Below, in pieces: positions 9,801 through 18,386 of a stretch of 64,000 nt of DNA. Under the pieces are notes generated by a model. It ran no database searches. It saw only the letters and a program-made list of their open reading frames with translations, and was not told the DNA's origin. This DNA is from Pseudomonas gozinkensis (GTDB lineage Bacteria > Pseudomonadota > Gammaproteobacteria > Pseudomonadales > Pseudomonadaceae): assembly GCF_014863585.1 (NCBI RefSeq), contig NZ_CP062253.1, forward strand, positions 4,366,501-4,430,500, read 5' to 3'. The position numbers and the translations under genes are program-made. Numbering within the stretch: position 1 is the stretch's first letter; every line of letters starts with the position of its first letter.

Positions 9801-11366
9801 GCCGACCAGATCGCCGGAATAACGATTGTCGCTGCTGCGATTGGTGCGGGTCGCGGTGGTGATTTCCACCTGTTTGCCGGCCAGTTGCAGATCACCGGCG
9901 CTGTTCAGTTCGGCGCCTTCGGAGCGTAACAGTGCGGCGGTTTGCAGGGCGATGTTGCCGGCCTTCAACTGGCTGATGACGCTACGCTGCTCTTCGCTGC
10001 TGCTGTCCCAATCGGCCTTCCACAGATGTTTGCGGTGCTTGCCCTGATCGGTCTGGGTGTGGCTTTCAGTGGCGGCGGTCAGGCGCAGGTCGCCGCCGCT
10101 TTGCACGCTGAGGTTGTTCTTCGCGTCGACCTTGGCGGCTTTCAGTTCGGTGTCTTTGCCGGACGACAATTGCGCGTCGCGGCTGGCAACGATCTGGCTG
10201 CCGTGCTGGCGCGAATCGCTGTCGGTCTTGGTCCGCTCGTAGGTTTCCCATGTGATGCCGATGGTGCTGTTGTTCCAGTTCTCGCGCTGTTCCTGGAGCT
10301 TGCGGCTCTCGACGGTGGTCAGGGTCAGGTTGCGTTTGGCCTCGACCTTCACGTCACGACCGCTGACGTCGGTGGCGGCCAGCGTCAGGTCCTTGCCGCT
10401 GTGCAGACCGACGTCGCCCTGGCTGCTGCGAATGCCGGCACGGGTCACGTCGAGGCTGTCCGGGATCGCCTGGCCGCTGACGCTCAAATCGCCCGCCGAA
10501 CGAATCTGCACGCCGTCACGTCCGGCGACTTGCACGGCACCCACTTTCACGCCTGCGCCTTCGGCGGTGCTGACGATGTTGATGCGCCCGGCCTGCATCG
10601 CGCCGAACAGGCTGGCGTCGATCCGCTGATCGGTGGTGTTGCCCGCCGGGTCCACGGCTTTCACCTGGCCGCTGGCGTAGTCGATCTGATTGCGCCCGAC
10701 GGTGAGGTTCAGTTGATCGCGAGCGCTGATTGCGCCCTGGCTGTCGATGCGTGGGGCGATCAGGTTGATCGAACCTTCGCCGTTGCGCAGCCCGCCGCCC
10801 TGGATTTGCAACTGGCCGGTGGCGTCACGGGTGCTCAGGGCTTGCAGCTTGCCGTCGTTCAGCTCGGGACGGCCGACCACCAGATTGGCGTTCGGCGTGT
10901 TGATGAAACTGCCGCCGTTTACCGAAATGCCGTTCGGGTTGGCGAGCACGTAGTCGGCGGCGCGACCGAAGATTTCCTGGGCGCCGTTGATGGCCGACGG
11001 GTTGCGGCTGATCACTTCGTTGAGGATCACGCTCGCGGCCTGACCCTGCAATTGCGGGTTGGCCGCCAGTTGCCCGGCGAGCTGCGATTGCCCGGCCTGA
11101 AGGGCGTTGTTCAGGACCAGGCCCTGACGGTCGACGTTGTAGTCGAGGAACTGGTTATGCGACAGACCAGAGCCATTCGGCGCGACGATGTTGACGATCG
11201 GGACGCCGCCCTGGGTTTGCAGTTGCGCGGTGCCGCCGGGGCCGGGCGCGACCACCACACCGCCGGCCATGGCGCCCGGCAGGTGAGCGACCAGGAACAG
11301 GCTGGCGATGGCCCAGCGCAGTTTGCCCCGTGGGGAAAGATGAAACGCAAAGGTATTCATTGGCAT
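6897..11366 (-). CDS. Two-partner secretion exoprotein (TpsA; filamentous hemagglutinin-like adhesin)
   Basis: A 1489-aa secreted protein. It has a signal sequence (residues 1 to about 35), then a TPS secretion domain of ~250 residues with the typical NVDRQGLVLNN and LANPNGISVNGGSF (NPNGI at 143-147) motifs. The rest is a long beta-helix of hemagglutinin repeats, rich in Ser, Gly, Asp and Thr. TpsB is encoded just upstream on the same strand. At 1489 aa it is much shorter than CdiA contact-inhibition proteins. No VENN motif, variable toxin tip or immunity gene is visible, so it is probably an adhesin or biofilm factor. The reading frame is intact. Long open frames antisense to it are composition artefacts. 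Confidence 0.9.
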   Translation of the reverse strand: MPMNTFAFHLSPRGKLRWAIASLFLVAHLPGAMAGGVVVAPGPGGTAQLQTQGGVPIVNIVAPNGSGLSHNQFLDYNVDRQGLVLNNALQAGQSQLAGQLAANPQLQGQAASVILNEVISRNPSAINGAQEIFGRAADYVLANPNGISVNGGSFINTPNANLVVGRPELNDGKLQALSTRDATGQLQIQGGGLRNGEGSINLIAPRIDSQGAISARDQLNLTVGRNQIDYASGQVKAVDPAGNTTDQRIDASLFGAMQAGRINIVSTAEGAGVKVGAVQVAGRDGVQIRSAGDLSVSGQAIPDSLDVTRAGIRSSQGDVGLHSGKDLTLAATDVSGRDVKVEAKRNLTLTTVESRKLQEQRENWNNSTIGITWETYERTKTDSDSRQHGSQIVASRDAQLSSGKDTELKAAKVDAKNNLSVQSGGDLRLTAATESHTQTDQGKHRKHLWKADWDSSSEEQRSVISQLKAGNIALQTAALLRSEGAELNSAGDLQLAGKQVEITTATRTNRSSDNRYSGDLVGGGFFGKTGDADKGQTQHQGSKINAAGKLVVKADDVRISGSQVRGGKDASVISDNGSLTIDGVQDTSHSNNHDKDSKFFGITKDESRQNSKDSTTVRSELASDSNLKLKSAKDIDVAGSTVKAGGSLTAEAAGDVNVHSTQNTHDSSDSTQTRGFDAYAKEQTAEQYRAGVHYEDKAQTVTANDVTQQGSSLSGGSVQVKAGGDVTLKGAEVKSTAGDTTLSGQNVSLLAEQDSHSTSTETRSTGGGFYYTGGLDRAGSGVDFSHSTSQDTTAKTTAQTTGVQSSGSLNINADKLATEGAQLKAGNGLNVAANQVDNRAASNTESSTHSESNWSADIGANVEYKDIARPIAGAVKEVLDGKVPDKDALANLGQPNVGIDVAIGHAGADKTEQGSNAVVSRFDGQTVDVKVGGTLHDQGTQYNASAGKVNISADKLVADAANNTRSSTEKSVDAKIDVRVYTKTGEDVNVAGSGAGGSSQSSKDSATAVVGGYAGNQGVNINVGGDAQFEGSRIDGGQGGVSIKTGGDLALNQANDRQSSDSSSLRGNGSLTVGTLPGTDGTNVDLGAGFQLDHKGNQTTDSQAHVASLSGNGPVQLSSGGNQVQQGTKIDSAGAIDLKADGKLDLQAATDTHVATGSNLGGGLKAGGSKTSSEKSRDQGGNLSGNFNIGRVNENTQTLTGGQLNSQNGIALSGDSVRLQGTQVTAPNVDIDAQKGGFVQESAQSTENRNNWNVALNAGGNLSKSTPTAADEKVSSDHGFNAGAKVGVDYLQGTTQQNSQIKADSVVLNSGGDASLSGARIDARNVSGTVAGGLSVESRQDTSNHAKVDVDLGLTAKRTPADDKGKLAGTDYKPTLKVDGEYAHKDSVKQASGISGSQGVNLTVGGATQLTGARISATEGKVDLGGSKVSSSDLSNLDYGVKAGLDLPHKTEENAPKVSLENGNLKVGPVTLSGHLDSQSLQAGIDERG

Positions 11367-11460
11367 AAAAAACTCTCCATGTAGTGCGGCATCACGTTGC
11401 GCGTTGAGTTAAAGGCCACGGCTGTCGCGCTCAGGTCCGATGGCTGTTGTTCACTGACGC

Positions 11461-13188
11461 TCATATCTGTAATCCGACCCGCATCAGCCAGCTTTCAGGC
11501 TCGCGGTGCAGGCCGGTCGGGGTGTTCAGGCTGCGTTGGTAATCGACATCCACTTGCAGGTTTTTCCAGCCCAGATTGAGGCCGATGCTGGCGCCGCTCA
11601 GGCGTTGAACCGGGGCGCCGTGATCGGCCTTGATCCAGCCGTGGTCGAGGCCGACGCGCGGGGTGAGCTGCACCGGCAAATCAGTGCGCAGCGGCAGGCG
11701 CAAGGTGTTGCGCCAGATCGCGCCGCTGGCGCCGGACGCGCTGCTGACCCGATAACCGCGCACGGCGGAATCGTCGGTGCCGAGCATTTGTTCGATCGCC
11801 GGCAACGGATCCGGGCTGTACTGCAAATTGAGCTGGCTCTGCCATTGCCAGGCTTGCGCGCCGAGCTGGCCGTTGCGCCACTGGCTGAGGCCGGCGCGGT
11901 ATTTGCGAAACTGGGCCTTGGGCAGGTTTTTGACCTGGCGATCGGCATCGTCGTCGGCGCCGAACCCGCTTAAACCCTGGGCGTAATTGACGTCGAGGTT
12001 CCACACGGCGCGGTCGAGCCAGAACAGATTGAGCCCGGCTTCGGCCACGGTCAGGGTCGGGCTCTGGATGCCGAGGCGGACGTTTTCCAGATAGCTGTCG
12101 ACGTCCTTGTGCGCCAGTTGCAGGTTGGCGCTGAGCTGATGGCTCTGGTCGCGCCACAACACGCGGTCGGCGCGCAGGCTGAGCTGATCGGTGATGCCGG
12201 TGCTGTGGAAGGTCAGCGTGCTGAGTTTGAACGGCGCACGGTACTCGGCGTGGCTGGCGAAAGTGCTGAACGTCCAGTAACCGTAGGGAATCGCGTAATA
12301 GAGGCTGGCGTTGCGGCTGTAGCGGTCGCCCTGATTGAGGGTGTCGCTGGCGCTGAGGCTCAACAGGTCGTTGAGTTCGAGCGGGCTGTCGAGGGTCAGG
12401 CTCAGCGTGTCACGATCACGGCCGGTGCTGGCGCTGCCGAGGTTGTCGAAACCGGCACCCAGGGTCCAGCGTGACTGCCCGGAGGTGCGCGAACGCAAGA
12501 TGATTTTTGACGCACCGGGCTGACTGCCGGGGGCGATGTCGGCGGTCAGATCGAGCGAACGCAGACGGTTCAACTGATCCAGCCCCTGCTCCAGATCCCG
12601 CAGATTCAGCGGCTTGCCGAGCATGCCCGGGAATGCGCCGCCGAGGGCCACGGGCAGGCTCTGGTCGGCCAGTTCGATGGACTCGAGGTAGCCTTCGTCG
12701 ATCAGGATATCCAGCGATTGCCCCGCCGCCGGCGCACTGCTCAGGTACGGGCGGCTGGCGATGTAGCCCTTCTCCACGTACAGCGCGGTGATGGTCGCCA
12801 GCAAATGGTTGATCTGGCCGACGCCCATGCACGGCGCCAGCAACGGTTTGATCCGGGCGTTGAGTTTGTCTTTATCGATCAGCGTTACGCCGCCGATGCG
12901 CGTACCGCTCAGAGGCCAGCAACGTTCGTCGGGTTTGATCGATTCAGGAATGGCCGGGGTGGCAGGCGTCGGGCCGAACGCGCCGCGCTCCAGTTGCCGC
13001 TTGCGCTGTTCGAGTTGCAGTTGTTGCAGATCACGCTGTTGCAGTTGTTGCTGGCGCAGCACTTCCTGGCCAGGGGCTGGAGTTTCGGCGGCAAGAACGC
13101 TGGGCGCACACACACTCAACAACAAGGCCGAAAACAGCGGGCGAGGCAGGAAACGACTACGGGAAACAGCGCAAAGCGAATACGGCAC
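11461..13188 (-). CDS. TpsB outer-membrane transporter (ShlB/FhaC/HecB family)
   Basis: A 575-aa two-partner secretion translocator. A signal peptide (ending near SVLAAE) is followed by a Gln-rich linker helix (QQQLQQRDLQQLQLEQRKRQ), POTRA-type periplasmic domains (LSGTRIGGVTLIDKDKLN; GYLESIELADQSLP), and a 16-strand barrel. The conserved loop-6 motif is DSAVRGYR, and the protein ends in an outer-membrane-like Leu-Gln-Ile. It is upstream of tpsA with a 94-bp gap, so the two are one operon that secretes the 1489-aa adhesin. It is divergent from the efflux pair at 13426. Confidence 0.92.
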   Translation of the reverse strand: MPYSLCAVSRSRFLPRPLFSALLLSVCAPSVLAAETPAPGQEVLRQQQLQQRDLQQLQLEQRKRQLERGAFGPTPATPAIPESIKPDERCWPLSGTRIGGVTLIDKDKLNARIKPLLAPCMGVGQINHLLATITALYVEKGYIASRPYLSSAPAAGQSLDILIDEGYLESIELADQSLPVALGGAFPGMLGKPLNLRDLEQGLDQLNRLRSLDLTADIAPGSQPGASKIILRSRTSGQSRWTLGAGFDNLGSASTGRDRDTLSLTLDSPLELNDLLSLSASDTLNQGDRYSRNASLYYAIPYGYWTFSTFASHAEYRAPFKLSTLTFHSTGITDQLSLRADRVLWRDQSHQLSANLQLAHKDVDSYLENVRLGIQSPTLTVAEAGLNLFWLDRAVWNLDVNYAQGLSGFGADDDADRQVKNLPKAQFRKYRAGLSQWRNGQLGAQAWQWQSQLNLQYSPDPLPAIEQMLGTDDSAVRGYRVSSASGASGAIWRNTLRLPLRTDLPVQLTPRVGLDHGWIKADHGAPVQRLSGASIGLNLGWKNLQVDVDYQRSLNTPTGLHREPESWLMRVGLQI

Positions 13189-13425
13189 TCAACATCCTTG
13201 CAATCAACTGGCGTAATGCCACCCCATCAATTGCGGTGATAGTCAGAGCCTTCCCACACAAATGCAAGACGCTTCCTACAGCGCTTACATTTCTTAAACA
13301 AATGATCAGCTTTTTCTTTCAACAACCTTCATCTGACGACCGGCGATAAAAATCAATTGCCACAAAATATTACTCACGTCATATTACGCCCGTAATAACC
13401 ACTTCGCTTTCCCAGGTATTACGCC

Positions 13426-14547
13426 ATGACCAGCATGCCCACCGTAGAACCCGATCTCGCCGTTCCGGTCAGCACTCCCAAGCCTCCCCTGCTCAAACGC
13501 CTTCTGGTGCCCACTGTCGGCTTGGCCGCGCTGGTGATTGCCGGGTTGTACGCGGTGCATTGGTGGGGCGCCGGGCGATTTCTTGAAGAGACCGACGATG
13601 CCTACATTGGCGGCGATGTCACGGTGATCGGGCCGAAAGTCGCTGGTTACATCGAGGAAGTGCTGGTCAGCGACAACCAGAAGGTGAAGGCCGGCGACGT
13701 GCTGATCCGCCTCGATGCCCGCGACTACCACGCCAATCTGGCCAAGGCCGAAGGCGCGGTTGCCGCCGAGGAAGCGCTGCTGGCCAACCTCGATGCCACC
13801 GAGCAACTGCAGCAAGCGGTGATCGGTCAGGCCCGCGCCGGCATTGATGCCGCCAGTGCCGAAACCGCCCGCTCGCGAGATGACAACGCGCGCTACAAAC
13901 GCCTGGTGACCACCAATGCAGTCTCGGTGGAAAGCGCTCAACGGGCCGACGCCACCTTCAAGACCGCGCAAGCCTTGAGCGCCAAAGCCCAGGCCGAATT
14001 GCTGGCCGCGCAACGCCAACTCACCGTGATCGAAACCCAGAAACAACAGGCCCGCGCCGCCCTTCAGCAAGCCCGGGCCGAGCGTGATCTGGCGCAACTC
14101 AACCTCGGCTACACCGAACTGCGCGCCCCGGTCGACGGCGTGATCGGCAACCGCCGCGCGCGGGTTGGCGCCTATGCGCAGGCCGGTTCGCAGCAACTGT
14201 CGGTGGTGCCGGCCAGCGGTCTGTGGGTCGATGCCAATTTCAAGGAAGACCAACTGGCGCGGATGAAACCCGGCCAGCGCGTGAGCATCCGCGCTGACGT
14301 GTTATCCGGCCAGGAATTCCACGGCCGCCTCGACAGCCTCGCCCCGGCCACCGGTTCGCAATTCAGCGTGCTGCCGCCGGAAAACGCCACCGGCAACTTC
14401 ACCAAAATCGTCCAGCGTGTACCGGTACGGATCCTGCTCGACCCCGCCGACGGCGTGCTCGGCCACCTGCGCCCGGGCCTGTCGGTGACCGCTGAAGTCG
14501 ACACCCGCGCCCAGCCTGAAACCACCGCCGTGGCCAGCGCGCCATGA
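13426..14547 (+). CDS. EmrA/HlyD-family efflux membrane-fusion protein
   Basis: A 373-aa periplasmic adaptor. One membrane segment at about residues 28-47 (VPTVGLAALVIAGLYAV) is followed by the lipoyl half-motif (TDDAYIGGDVTVIGPKVAGY), an alpha-helical hairpin rich in Ala/Gln/Glu, and the second half-motif (YTELRAPVDGVIGNRRARVG). It links an inner-membrane MFS pump to an outer-membrane channel. The stop overlaps the start of the pump gene by 4 bp (ATGA), showing translational coupling. No outer-membrane factor gene is present nearby. Confidence 0.9.
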   Translation: MTSMPTVEPDLAVPVSTPKPPLLKRLLVPTVGLAALVIAGLYAVHWWGAGRFLEETDDAYIGGDVTVIGPKVAGYIEEVLVSDNQKVKAGDVLIRLDARDYHANLAKAEGAVAAEEALLANLDATEQLQQAVIGQARAGIDAASAETARSRDDNARYKRLVTTNAVSVESAQRADATFKTAQALSAKAQAELLAAQRQLTVIETQKQQARAALQQARAERDLAQLNLGYTELRAPVDGVIGNRRARVGAYAQAGSQQLSVVPASGLWVDANFKEDQLARMKPGQRVSIRADVLSGQEFHGRLDSLAPATGSQFSVLPPENATGNFTKIVQRVPVRILLDPADGVLGHLRPGLSVTAEVDTRAQPETTAVASAP

Positions 14548-16136
14548 GCACCGCCCTCACCGCCTCCACGCAGCCATTCAATGCGGCAGAGATGGCGACG
14601 GCGACCAAGGTGTTCGCCTTCGCCACGATGTGCATCGGCATGTTCATCGCGTTGCTGGACATCCAGATCGTCTCGGCCTCGTTGCGCGATATCGGCGGCG
14701 GGTTGTCCGCCGGCACCGATGAAACCGCGTGGGTGCAGACCAGTTACCTGATCGCCGAAATCATCGTGATTCCGCTGTCGGGCTGGCTGTCGCGGGTGTT
14801 CTCCACGCGCTGGCTGTTCTGCGCTTCAGCGGTCGGCTTCACCCTCGCCAGCCTGCTCTGCGGCATCGCCTGGAACATCCAGAGCATGATCACCTTTCGC
14901 GCGCTGCAAGGATTTCTCGGCGGGTCGATGATTCCGCTGGTATTTACCACGGCGTTCTTTTTCTTCACCGGCAAACAACGGGTAATCGCCGCCGCAACCA
15001 TTGGCGCCGTGGCGTCGCTGGCACCGACATTGGGCCCGGTGATCGGTGGCTGGATCACCGACATTTCGTCCTGGCACTGGCTGTTCTACATCAATCTGGT
15101 GCCGGGGATTTTCGTCGCCGTGGCGGTGCCGATGCTGGTCAAAATCGACCAGCCGGAACTGTCGCTGCTCAAGGGCGCGGACTATTTGAGCATGGTGTTT
15201 CTGGCCCTGTTTCTCGGCTGCCTGGAATACACCCTCGAAGAAGGCCCGCGCTGGAACTGGTTCAGCGATCAAACGATTCTGACCACCGCGTGGATCAGTG
15301 GCCTCGCCGGGCTGGCCTTCATCGGCCGCACGTTGCACGTGGCCAATCCGATCGTAGACCTGCGCGCGCTCAAGGATCGCAACTTCGCCCTCGGCTGCTT
15401 CTTTTCCTTCGTCACCGGGATCGGCCTGTTCGCGACGATTTACCTGACGCCGCTGTTTCTCGGCCGGGTTCGCGGTTATGGAGCGCTGGACATTGGTCTG
15501 GCGGTTTTCTCCACCGGGGTGTTCCAGATCATGGCGATTCCGCTGTACGCCTTTCTCGCCAACCGCGTCGATCTGCGCTGGATCATGATGGCGGGCCTGG
15601 CGTTGTTCGCCGTGTCGATGTGGGAGTTCAGTCCGATCACCCACGACTGGGGCGCCGGAGAATTGATGCTGCCGCAAGCCCTGCGCGGGATTGCCCAGCA
15701 ACTGGCGGTGCCACCGGCGGTGACATTGACGTTGGGAGGGCTTGCACCGGCGCGGCTGAAACATGCCTCGGGCCTGTTCAACCTGATGCGCAATCTCGGC
15801 GGTGCAATCGGGATTGCCGCGTGCGCGACCATTCTCAACGACCGCACCAACCTGCACTTCACCCGGTTGGCGGAGCATCTGAACAGCAGCAACGAAGCGG
15901 TGAATCAGTGGCTGGCCCAGGTCGGCGGCAACTTTGCCGCGCTGGGTCAGAGCGGCGATGTCGGCCTCACCGCCAGCCTGCGTCAGCTATGGCTGCTGAC
16001 CTACCGTGAAGCGCAGACGCAAACCTACGGCGACACGTTCCTGATGATCATGGTGTGCTTCGGCATCGCAACGGCGATGGTGCCCTTGATGCGCAAGGTG
16101 CAACCACCGGCCGCGCCGAGTGCCGATGCACATTGA
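14544..16136 (+). CDS. DHA2-family MFS multidrug efflux transporter (EmrB-like)
   Basis: A 530-aa inner-membrane transporter with about 14 hydrophobic segments. Conserved DHA2 motifs include MCIGMFIALLDIQIVSASL in segment 1, FRALQGFLGGSMIPLVF and GAVASLAPTLGPVIGGWI (motif C). It uses the proton gradient to export hydrophobic drugs or fatty acids. It is coupled to the EmrA-like gene by a 4-bp overlap. The substrate is unknown and no regulator gene is adjacent. Confidence 0.9.
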   Translation: MSTALTASTQPFNAAEMATATKVFAFATMCIGMFIALLDIQIVSASLRDIGGGLSAGTDETAWVQTSYLIAEIIVIPLSGWLSRVFSTRWLFCASAVGFTLASLLCGIAWNIQSMITFRALQGFLGGSMIPLVFTTAFFFFTGKQRVIAAATIGAVASLAPTLGPVIGGWITDISSWHWLFYINLVPGIFVAVAVPMLVKIDQPELSLLKGADYLSMVFLALFLGCLEYTLEEGPRWNWFSDQTILTTAWISGLAGLAFIGRTLHVANPIVDLRALKDRNFALGCFFSFVTGIGLFATIYLTPLFLGRVRGYGALDIGLAVFSTGVFQIMAIPLYAFLANRVDLRWIMMAGLALFAVSMWEFSPITHDWGAGELMLPQALRGIAQQLAVPPAVTLTLGGLAPARLKHASGLFNLMRNLGGAIGIAACATILNDRTNLHFTRLAEHLNSSNEAVNQWLAQVGGNFAALGQSGDVGLTASLRQLWLLTYREAQTQTYGDTFLMIMVCFGIATAMVPLMRKVQPPAAPSADAH

Positions 16137-16140
16137 TCGA

Positions 16141-16581
16141 TCAGGCCTGTGGGGTTTTACGGAAGCCCACCGCCAGACGGTTCCAGCTGTTGATGGTGCT
16201 GATCGCGACGCTCAGGTCGACCATTTCTTTGGGCGAGAACTGGGCGGCGACCGCTTCGTAGTCTTCGTCCGGGGCGTGGGTCAGACTCAACTGGGTCAGG
16301 GTTTCAGTCCACAGCAGCGCGGCGCGTTCACGTTCGGTGAAGAACGGCGCTTCACGCCACGCCGTCACGGCGAACAACCGGCGCGGGGTTTCGCCGCCCT
16401 TGATTGCGTCGGCGGTGTGCATGTCGATGCAAAACGCGCAGCCATTGATCTGAGAAGCGCGCAGCTTGACCAGTTCGATCAGGGTCTTTTCCAGCGGCAG
16501 TTTCGAGACGGCGGTTTCCAGGGCAATCATCGCTTTCAGGGCATCTGGGGACGCGGTGTAGAAATCGATACGAGGTTTCAT
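16141..16581 (-). CDS. Carboxymuconolactone decarboxylase/AhpD-family protein
   Basis: A 146-aa protein of the alkylhydroperoxidase AhpD fold. The redox motif is CAFCIDMHT (Cys48-x2-Cys51, His55), preceded by the helix LIELVKLRASQING. Related proteins reduce peroxides or act in thiol redox chemistry. It converges on the EmrB-like gene with 4 bp between stops. It is transcribed alone, away from the sigma gene at 16822. Confidence 0.87.
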   Translation of the reverse strand: MKPRIDFYTASPDALKAMIALETAVSKLPLEKTLIELVKLRASQINGCAFCIDMHTADAIKGGETPRRLFAVTAWREAPFFTERERAALLWTETLTQLSLTHAPDEDYEAVAAQFSPKEMVDLSVAISTINSWNRLAVGFRKTPQA

Positions 16582-16821
16582 GGCGACTCTCCGGGGCAGT
16601 TGAATGTGTGGCTACGTTAGTCCCGGCACCGGGCCAGGCAAATAGCCAATCTCCCGGAAGACGGGTAGGCCACTCCTCTGGCGTCAGAAAAGAAAGTGTA
16701 GAAGGGCAATTGCCAGCGCTCGTTCTGTGCCACTAGAATGCGATCAATTCTTAATTGCACAGTTTTCGCACTCACGACCGCACCCTTGGCAACGGACGCC
16801 CGAAACGAGTATCTGCCCTTC

Positions 16822-17328
16822 ATGTCGTCCCTCGATCAGCCGTTGAATCAGCAAGTCCAGACGCTCTACAGCGAACACCACGGGTGGCTGCAGGGCTGGC
16901 TGCAGCGCAAGTTGGGCAATCGCTGCGACGCGGCGGACCTGGCGCACGATACCTTTTTGCGCCTGCTCACCCGGCAAGTGATCAAGCCGCTGGGCAGCGA
17001 ACCCCGGGCACTGCTGACGCACATTGCCAAGGGTCTGGTGATCGACCGCTGGCGGCGTCAGGAGCTGGAGCGCGCGTACCTGGAAACCATCGCGCACCTG
17101 CCCGCCGCCGAGGTGCCGTCGCCGGAAACCCGCTACCTGATTCTCGAAACCCTGTGGCGCATCGAAGCGCTGCTGCGCGAGTTGCCTGAACAGACCCGCG
17201 AGACCTTCCTGCTGTCGCAGATCGAAGGCCTGACCTACGCGCAGATCGCCACGCGCCTGAATGTTTCGCTGATCACCGTCAAACGGTACATGCGTGCCGC
17301 GTTCATTGCCTGCCTGAGTGTCGCCTGA
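16822..17328 (+). CDS. ECF sigma factor, FecI-like
   Basis: A 168-aa iron-starvation type sigma factor. Region 2 reads LGNRCDAADLAHDTFLRLL and region 4 reads LPEQTRETFLLSQIEGLTYA followed by QIATRLNVSLITVKRYM. The open frame extends to 16738, but FecI homology begins at MSSLDQPLNQQVQTLYSEH, so the start is 16822. The stop overlaps the FecR start (TGATG). With FecR and the TonB receptor it makes a full surface-signalling cascade. A Fur-controlled promoter would be expected upstream, but no convincing Fur box is seen. Confidence 0.9.
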   Translation: MSSLDQPLNQQVQTLYSEHHGWLQGWLQRKLGNRCDAADLAHDTFLRLLTRQVIKPLGSEPRALLTHIAKGLVIDRWRRQELERAYLETIAHLPAAEVPSPETRYLILETLWRIEALLRELPEQTRETFLLSQIEGLTYAQIATRLNVSLITVKRYMRAAFIACLSVA

Positions 17329-18287
17329 TGAATTCGTCGATGATCAACCCGCAGATTCTTGGCGAAGCCGCTGACTGGCTGGTGCAACTGCATTCCGGCA
17401 CCGCGACCCCGTCCGACCATCAGGCCATCGCCCAATGGCGCACCCGCAGCGCCGAGCACGCCATCGCCTGGCAGCGCGCGGAAGCCCTGCTGGGGGATTT
17501 GCGCAGCGTGCCGGCCAACGTCGCAATCCAGACCCTGAAACGCGCCTCCCGTAAAGAGGGCCTGAGCCGTCGTCAGACCCTCACCCGCCTCGGCTTGCTG
17601 TTGATGGCCGGGCCGCTGGGCATCGCCTCGCAGCATGTACCGTGGCAGCAATGGACCGCCGACCAGCGCACTGCCGTCGGCGAGCAGAAGAACCTGCAAT
17701 TGCCGGACGGCACTCAACTGGTGCTAAACACCGACAGCGCCGTGGACGTCGTCTTCAGCCCGGTGGAGCGTCGGGTCATGCTGCTCAACGGCGAAGTGCT
17801 GATCAACACCGCCGCCGATGCCAGCGCCCGTCCATTCATTGTCGAAACCCCGCAGGGCGTGGCCCGCGCGTTGGGCACGCGATTCTGCGTACGCACCGAG
17901 GGTTCGCGCAGCCTGGTGTCGGTGCTCGAAGGCCAGGTTCAGATCACCCCGCAATTGCTCAAGCAAAATGCGATTCTCAAGGCGGGCGAACGCCAGCGCT
18001 TCAAGCTCAACAGCTTCGACAGCAGCGAAACCTTCGACACCGCCTCCCTGGCCTGGGACAAAGGCATGCTGCTGGCCAGCAACATGCGCCTGGACGAGTT
18101 GCTCGGCGAACTGAGCCGCTACCGTCGGGGCGTGCTGCGCTGTCATCCGGATGTGGCGGCGATGCGTGTGTCCGGAGCGTTTTCCCTGCGCGACACCGAC
18201 GCCAGCCTGCGTTTGCTCAGCGACACCCTGCCGCTGAACATCAACAGCCTGACCCGCTATTGGCTGTCGGTGGAACCCCGTGTCTGA
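17328..18287 (+). CDS. FecR-type anti-sigma/transmembrane regulator
   Basis: A 319-aa regulator. The N-terminal cytoplasmic DUF4880 region (ILGEAADWLVQLHSGTATP, then AWQRAEALL) would bind the sigma factor. A hydrophobic segment near residue 90 (GLLLMAGPLGIASQHV) is followed by the periplasmic FecR domain (QLPDGTQLVLNTDSAVDVVF). It would contact the N-terminal signalling domain of the receptor encoded next. The start overlaps the sigma stop, so translation is coupled. Confidence 0.9.
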   Translation: MNSSMINPQILGEAADWLVQLHSGTATPSDHQAIAQWRTRSAEHAIAWQRAEALLGDLRSVPANVAIQTLKRASRKEGLSRRQTLTRLGLLLMAGPLGIASQHVPWQQWTADQRTAVGEQKNLQLPDGTQLVLNTDSAVDVVFSPVERRVMLLNGEVLINTAADASARPFIVETPQGVARALGTRFCVRTEGSRSLVSVLEGQVQITPQLLKQNAILKAGERQRFKLNSFDSSETFDTASLAWDKGMLLASNMRLDELLGELSRYRRGVLRCHPDVAAMRVSGAFSLRDTDASLRLLSDTLPLNINSLTRYWLSVEPRV

Positions 18288-18386
18288 GCCCTCGGAAAAT
18301 ATTTTCAATATTCGCTGATACCTTTTCGCGACTCGTCCGGTGAGTGGATAGACCTTTCAATTCCACGCCCCCGACAGGAACACCGA

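Noticed and set aside
8019..11384. Long open frames (636 and 480 codons) antisense to the TpsA gene
   Set aside because: They arise from GC-rich codon bias of the real gene, have no ribosome site of note, and their translations are low-complexity Ala/Val/Gly.
6897..13188. CdiBA contact-dependent inhibition locus
   Set aside because: The exoprotein is short, without VENN or toxin tip, and no immunity gene follows.
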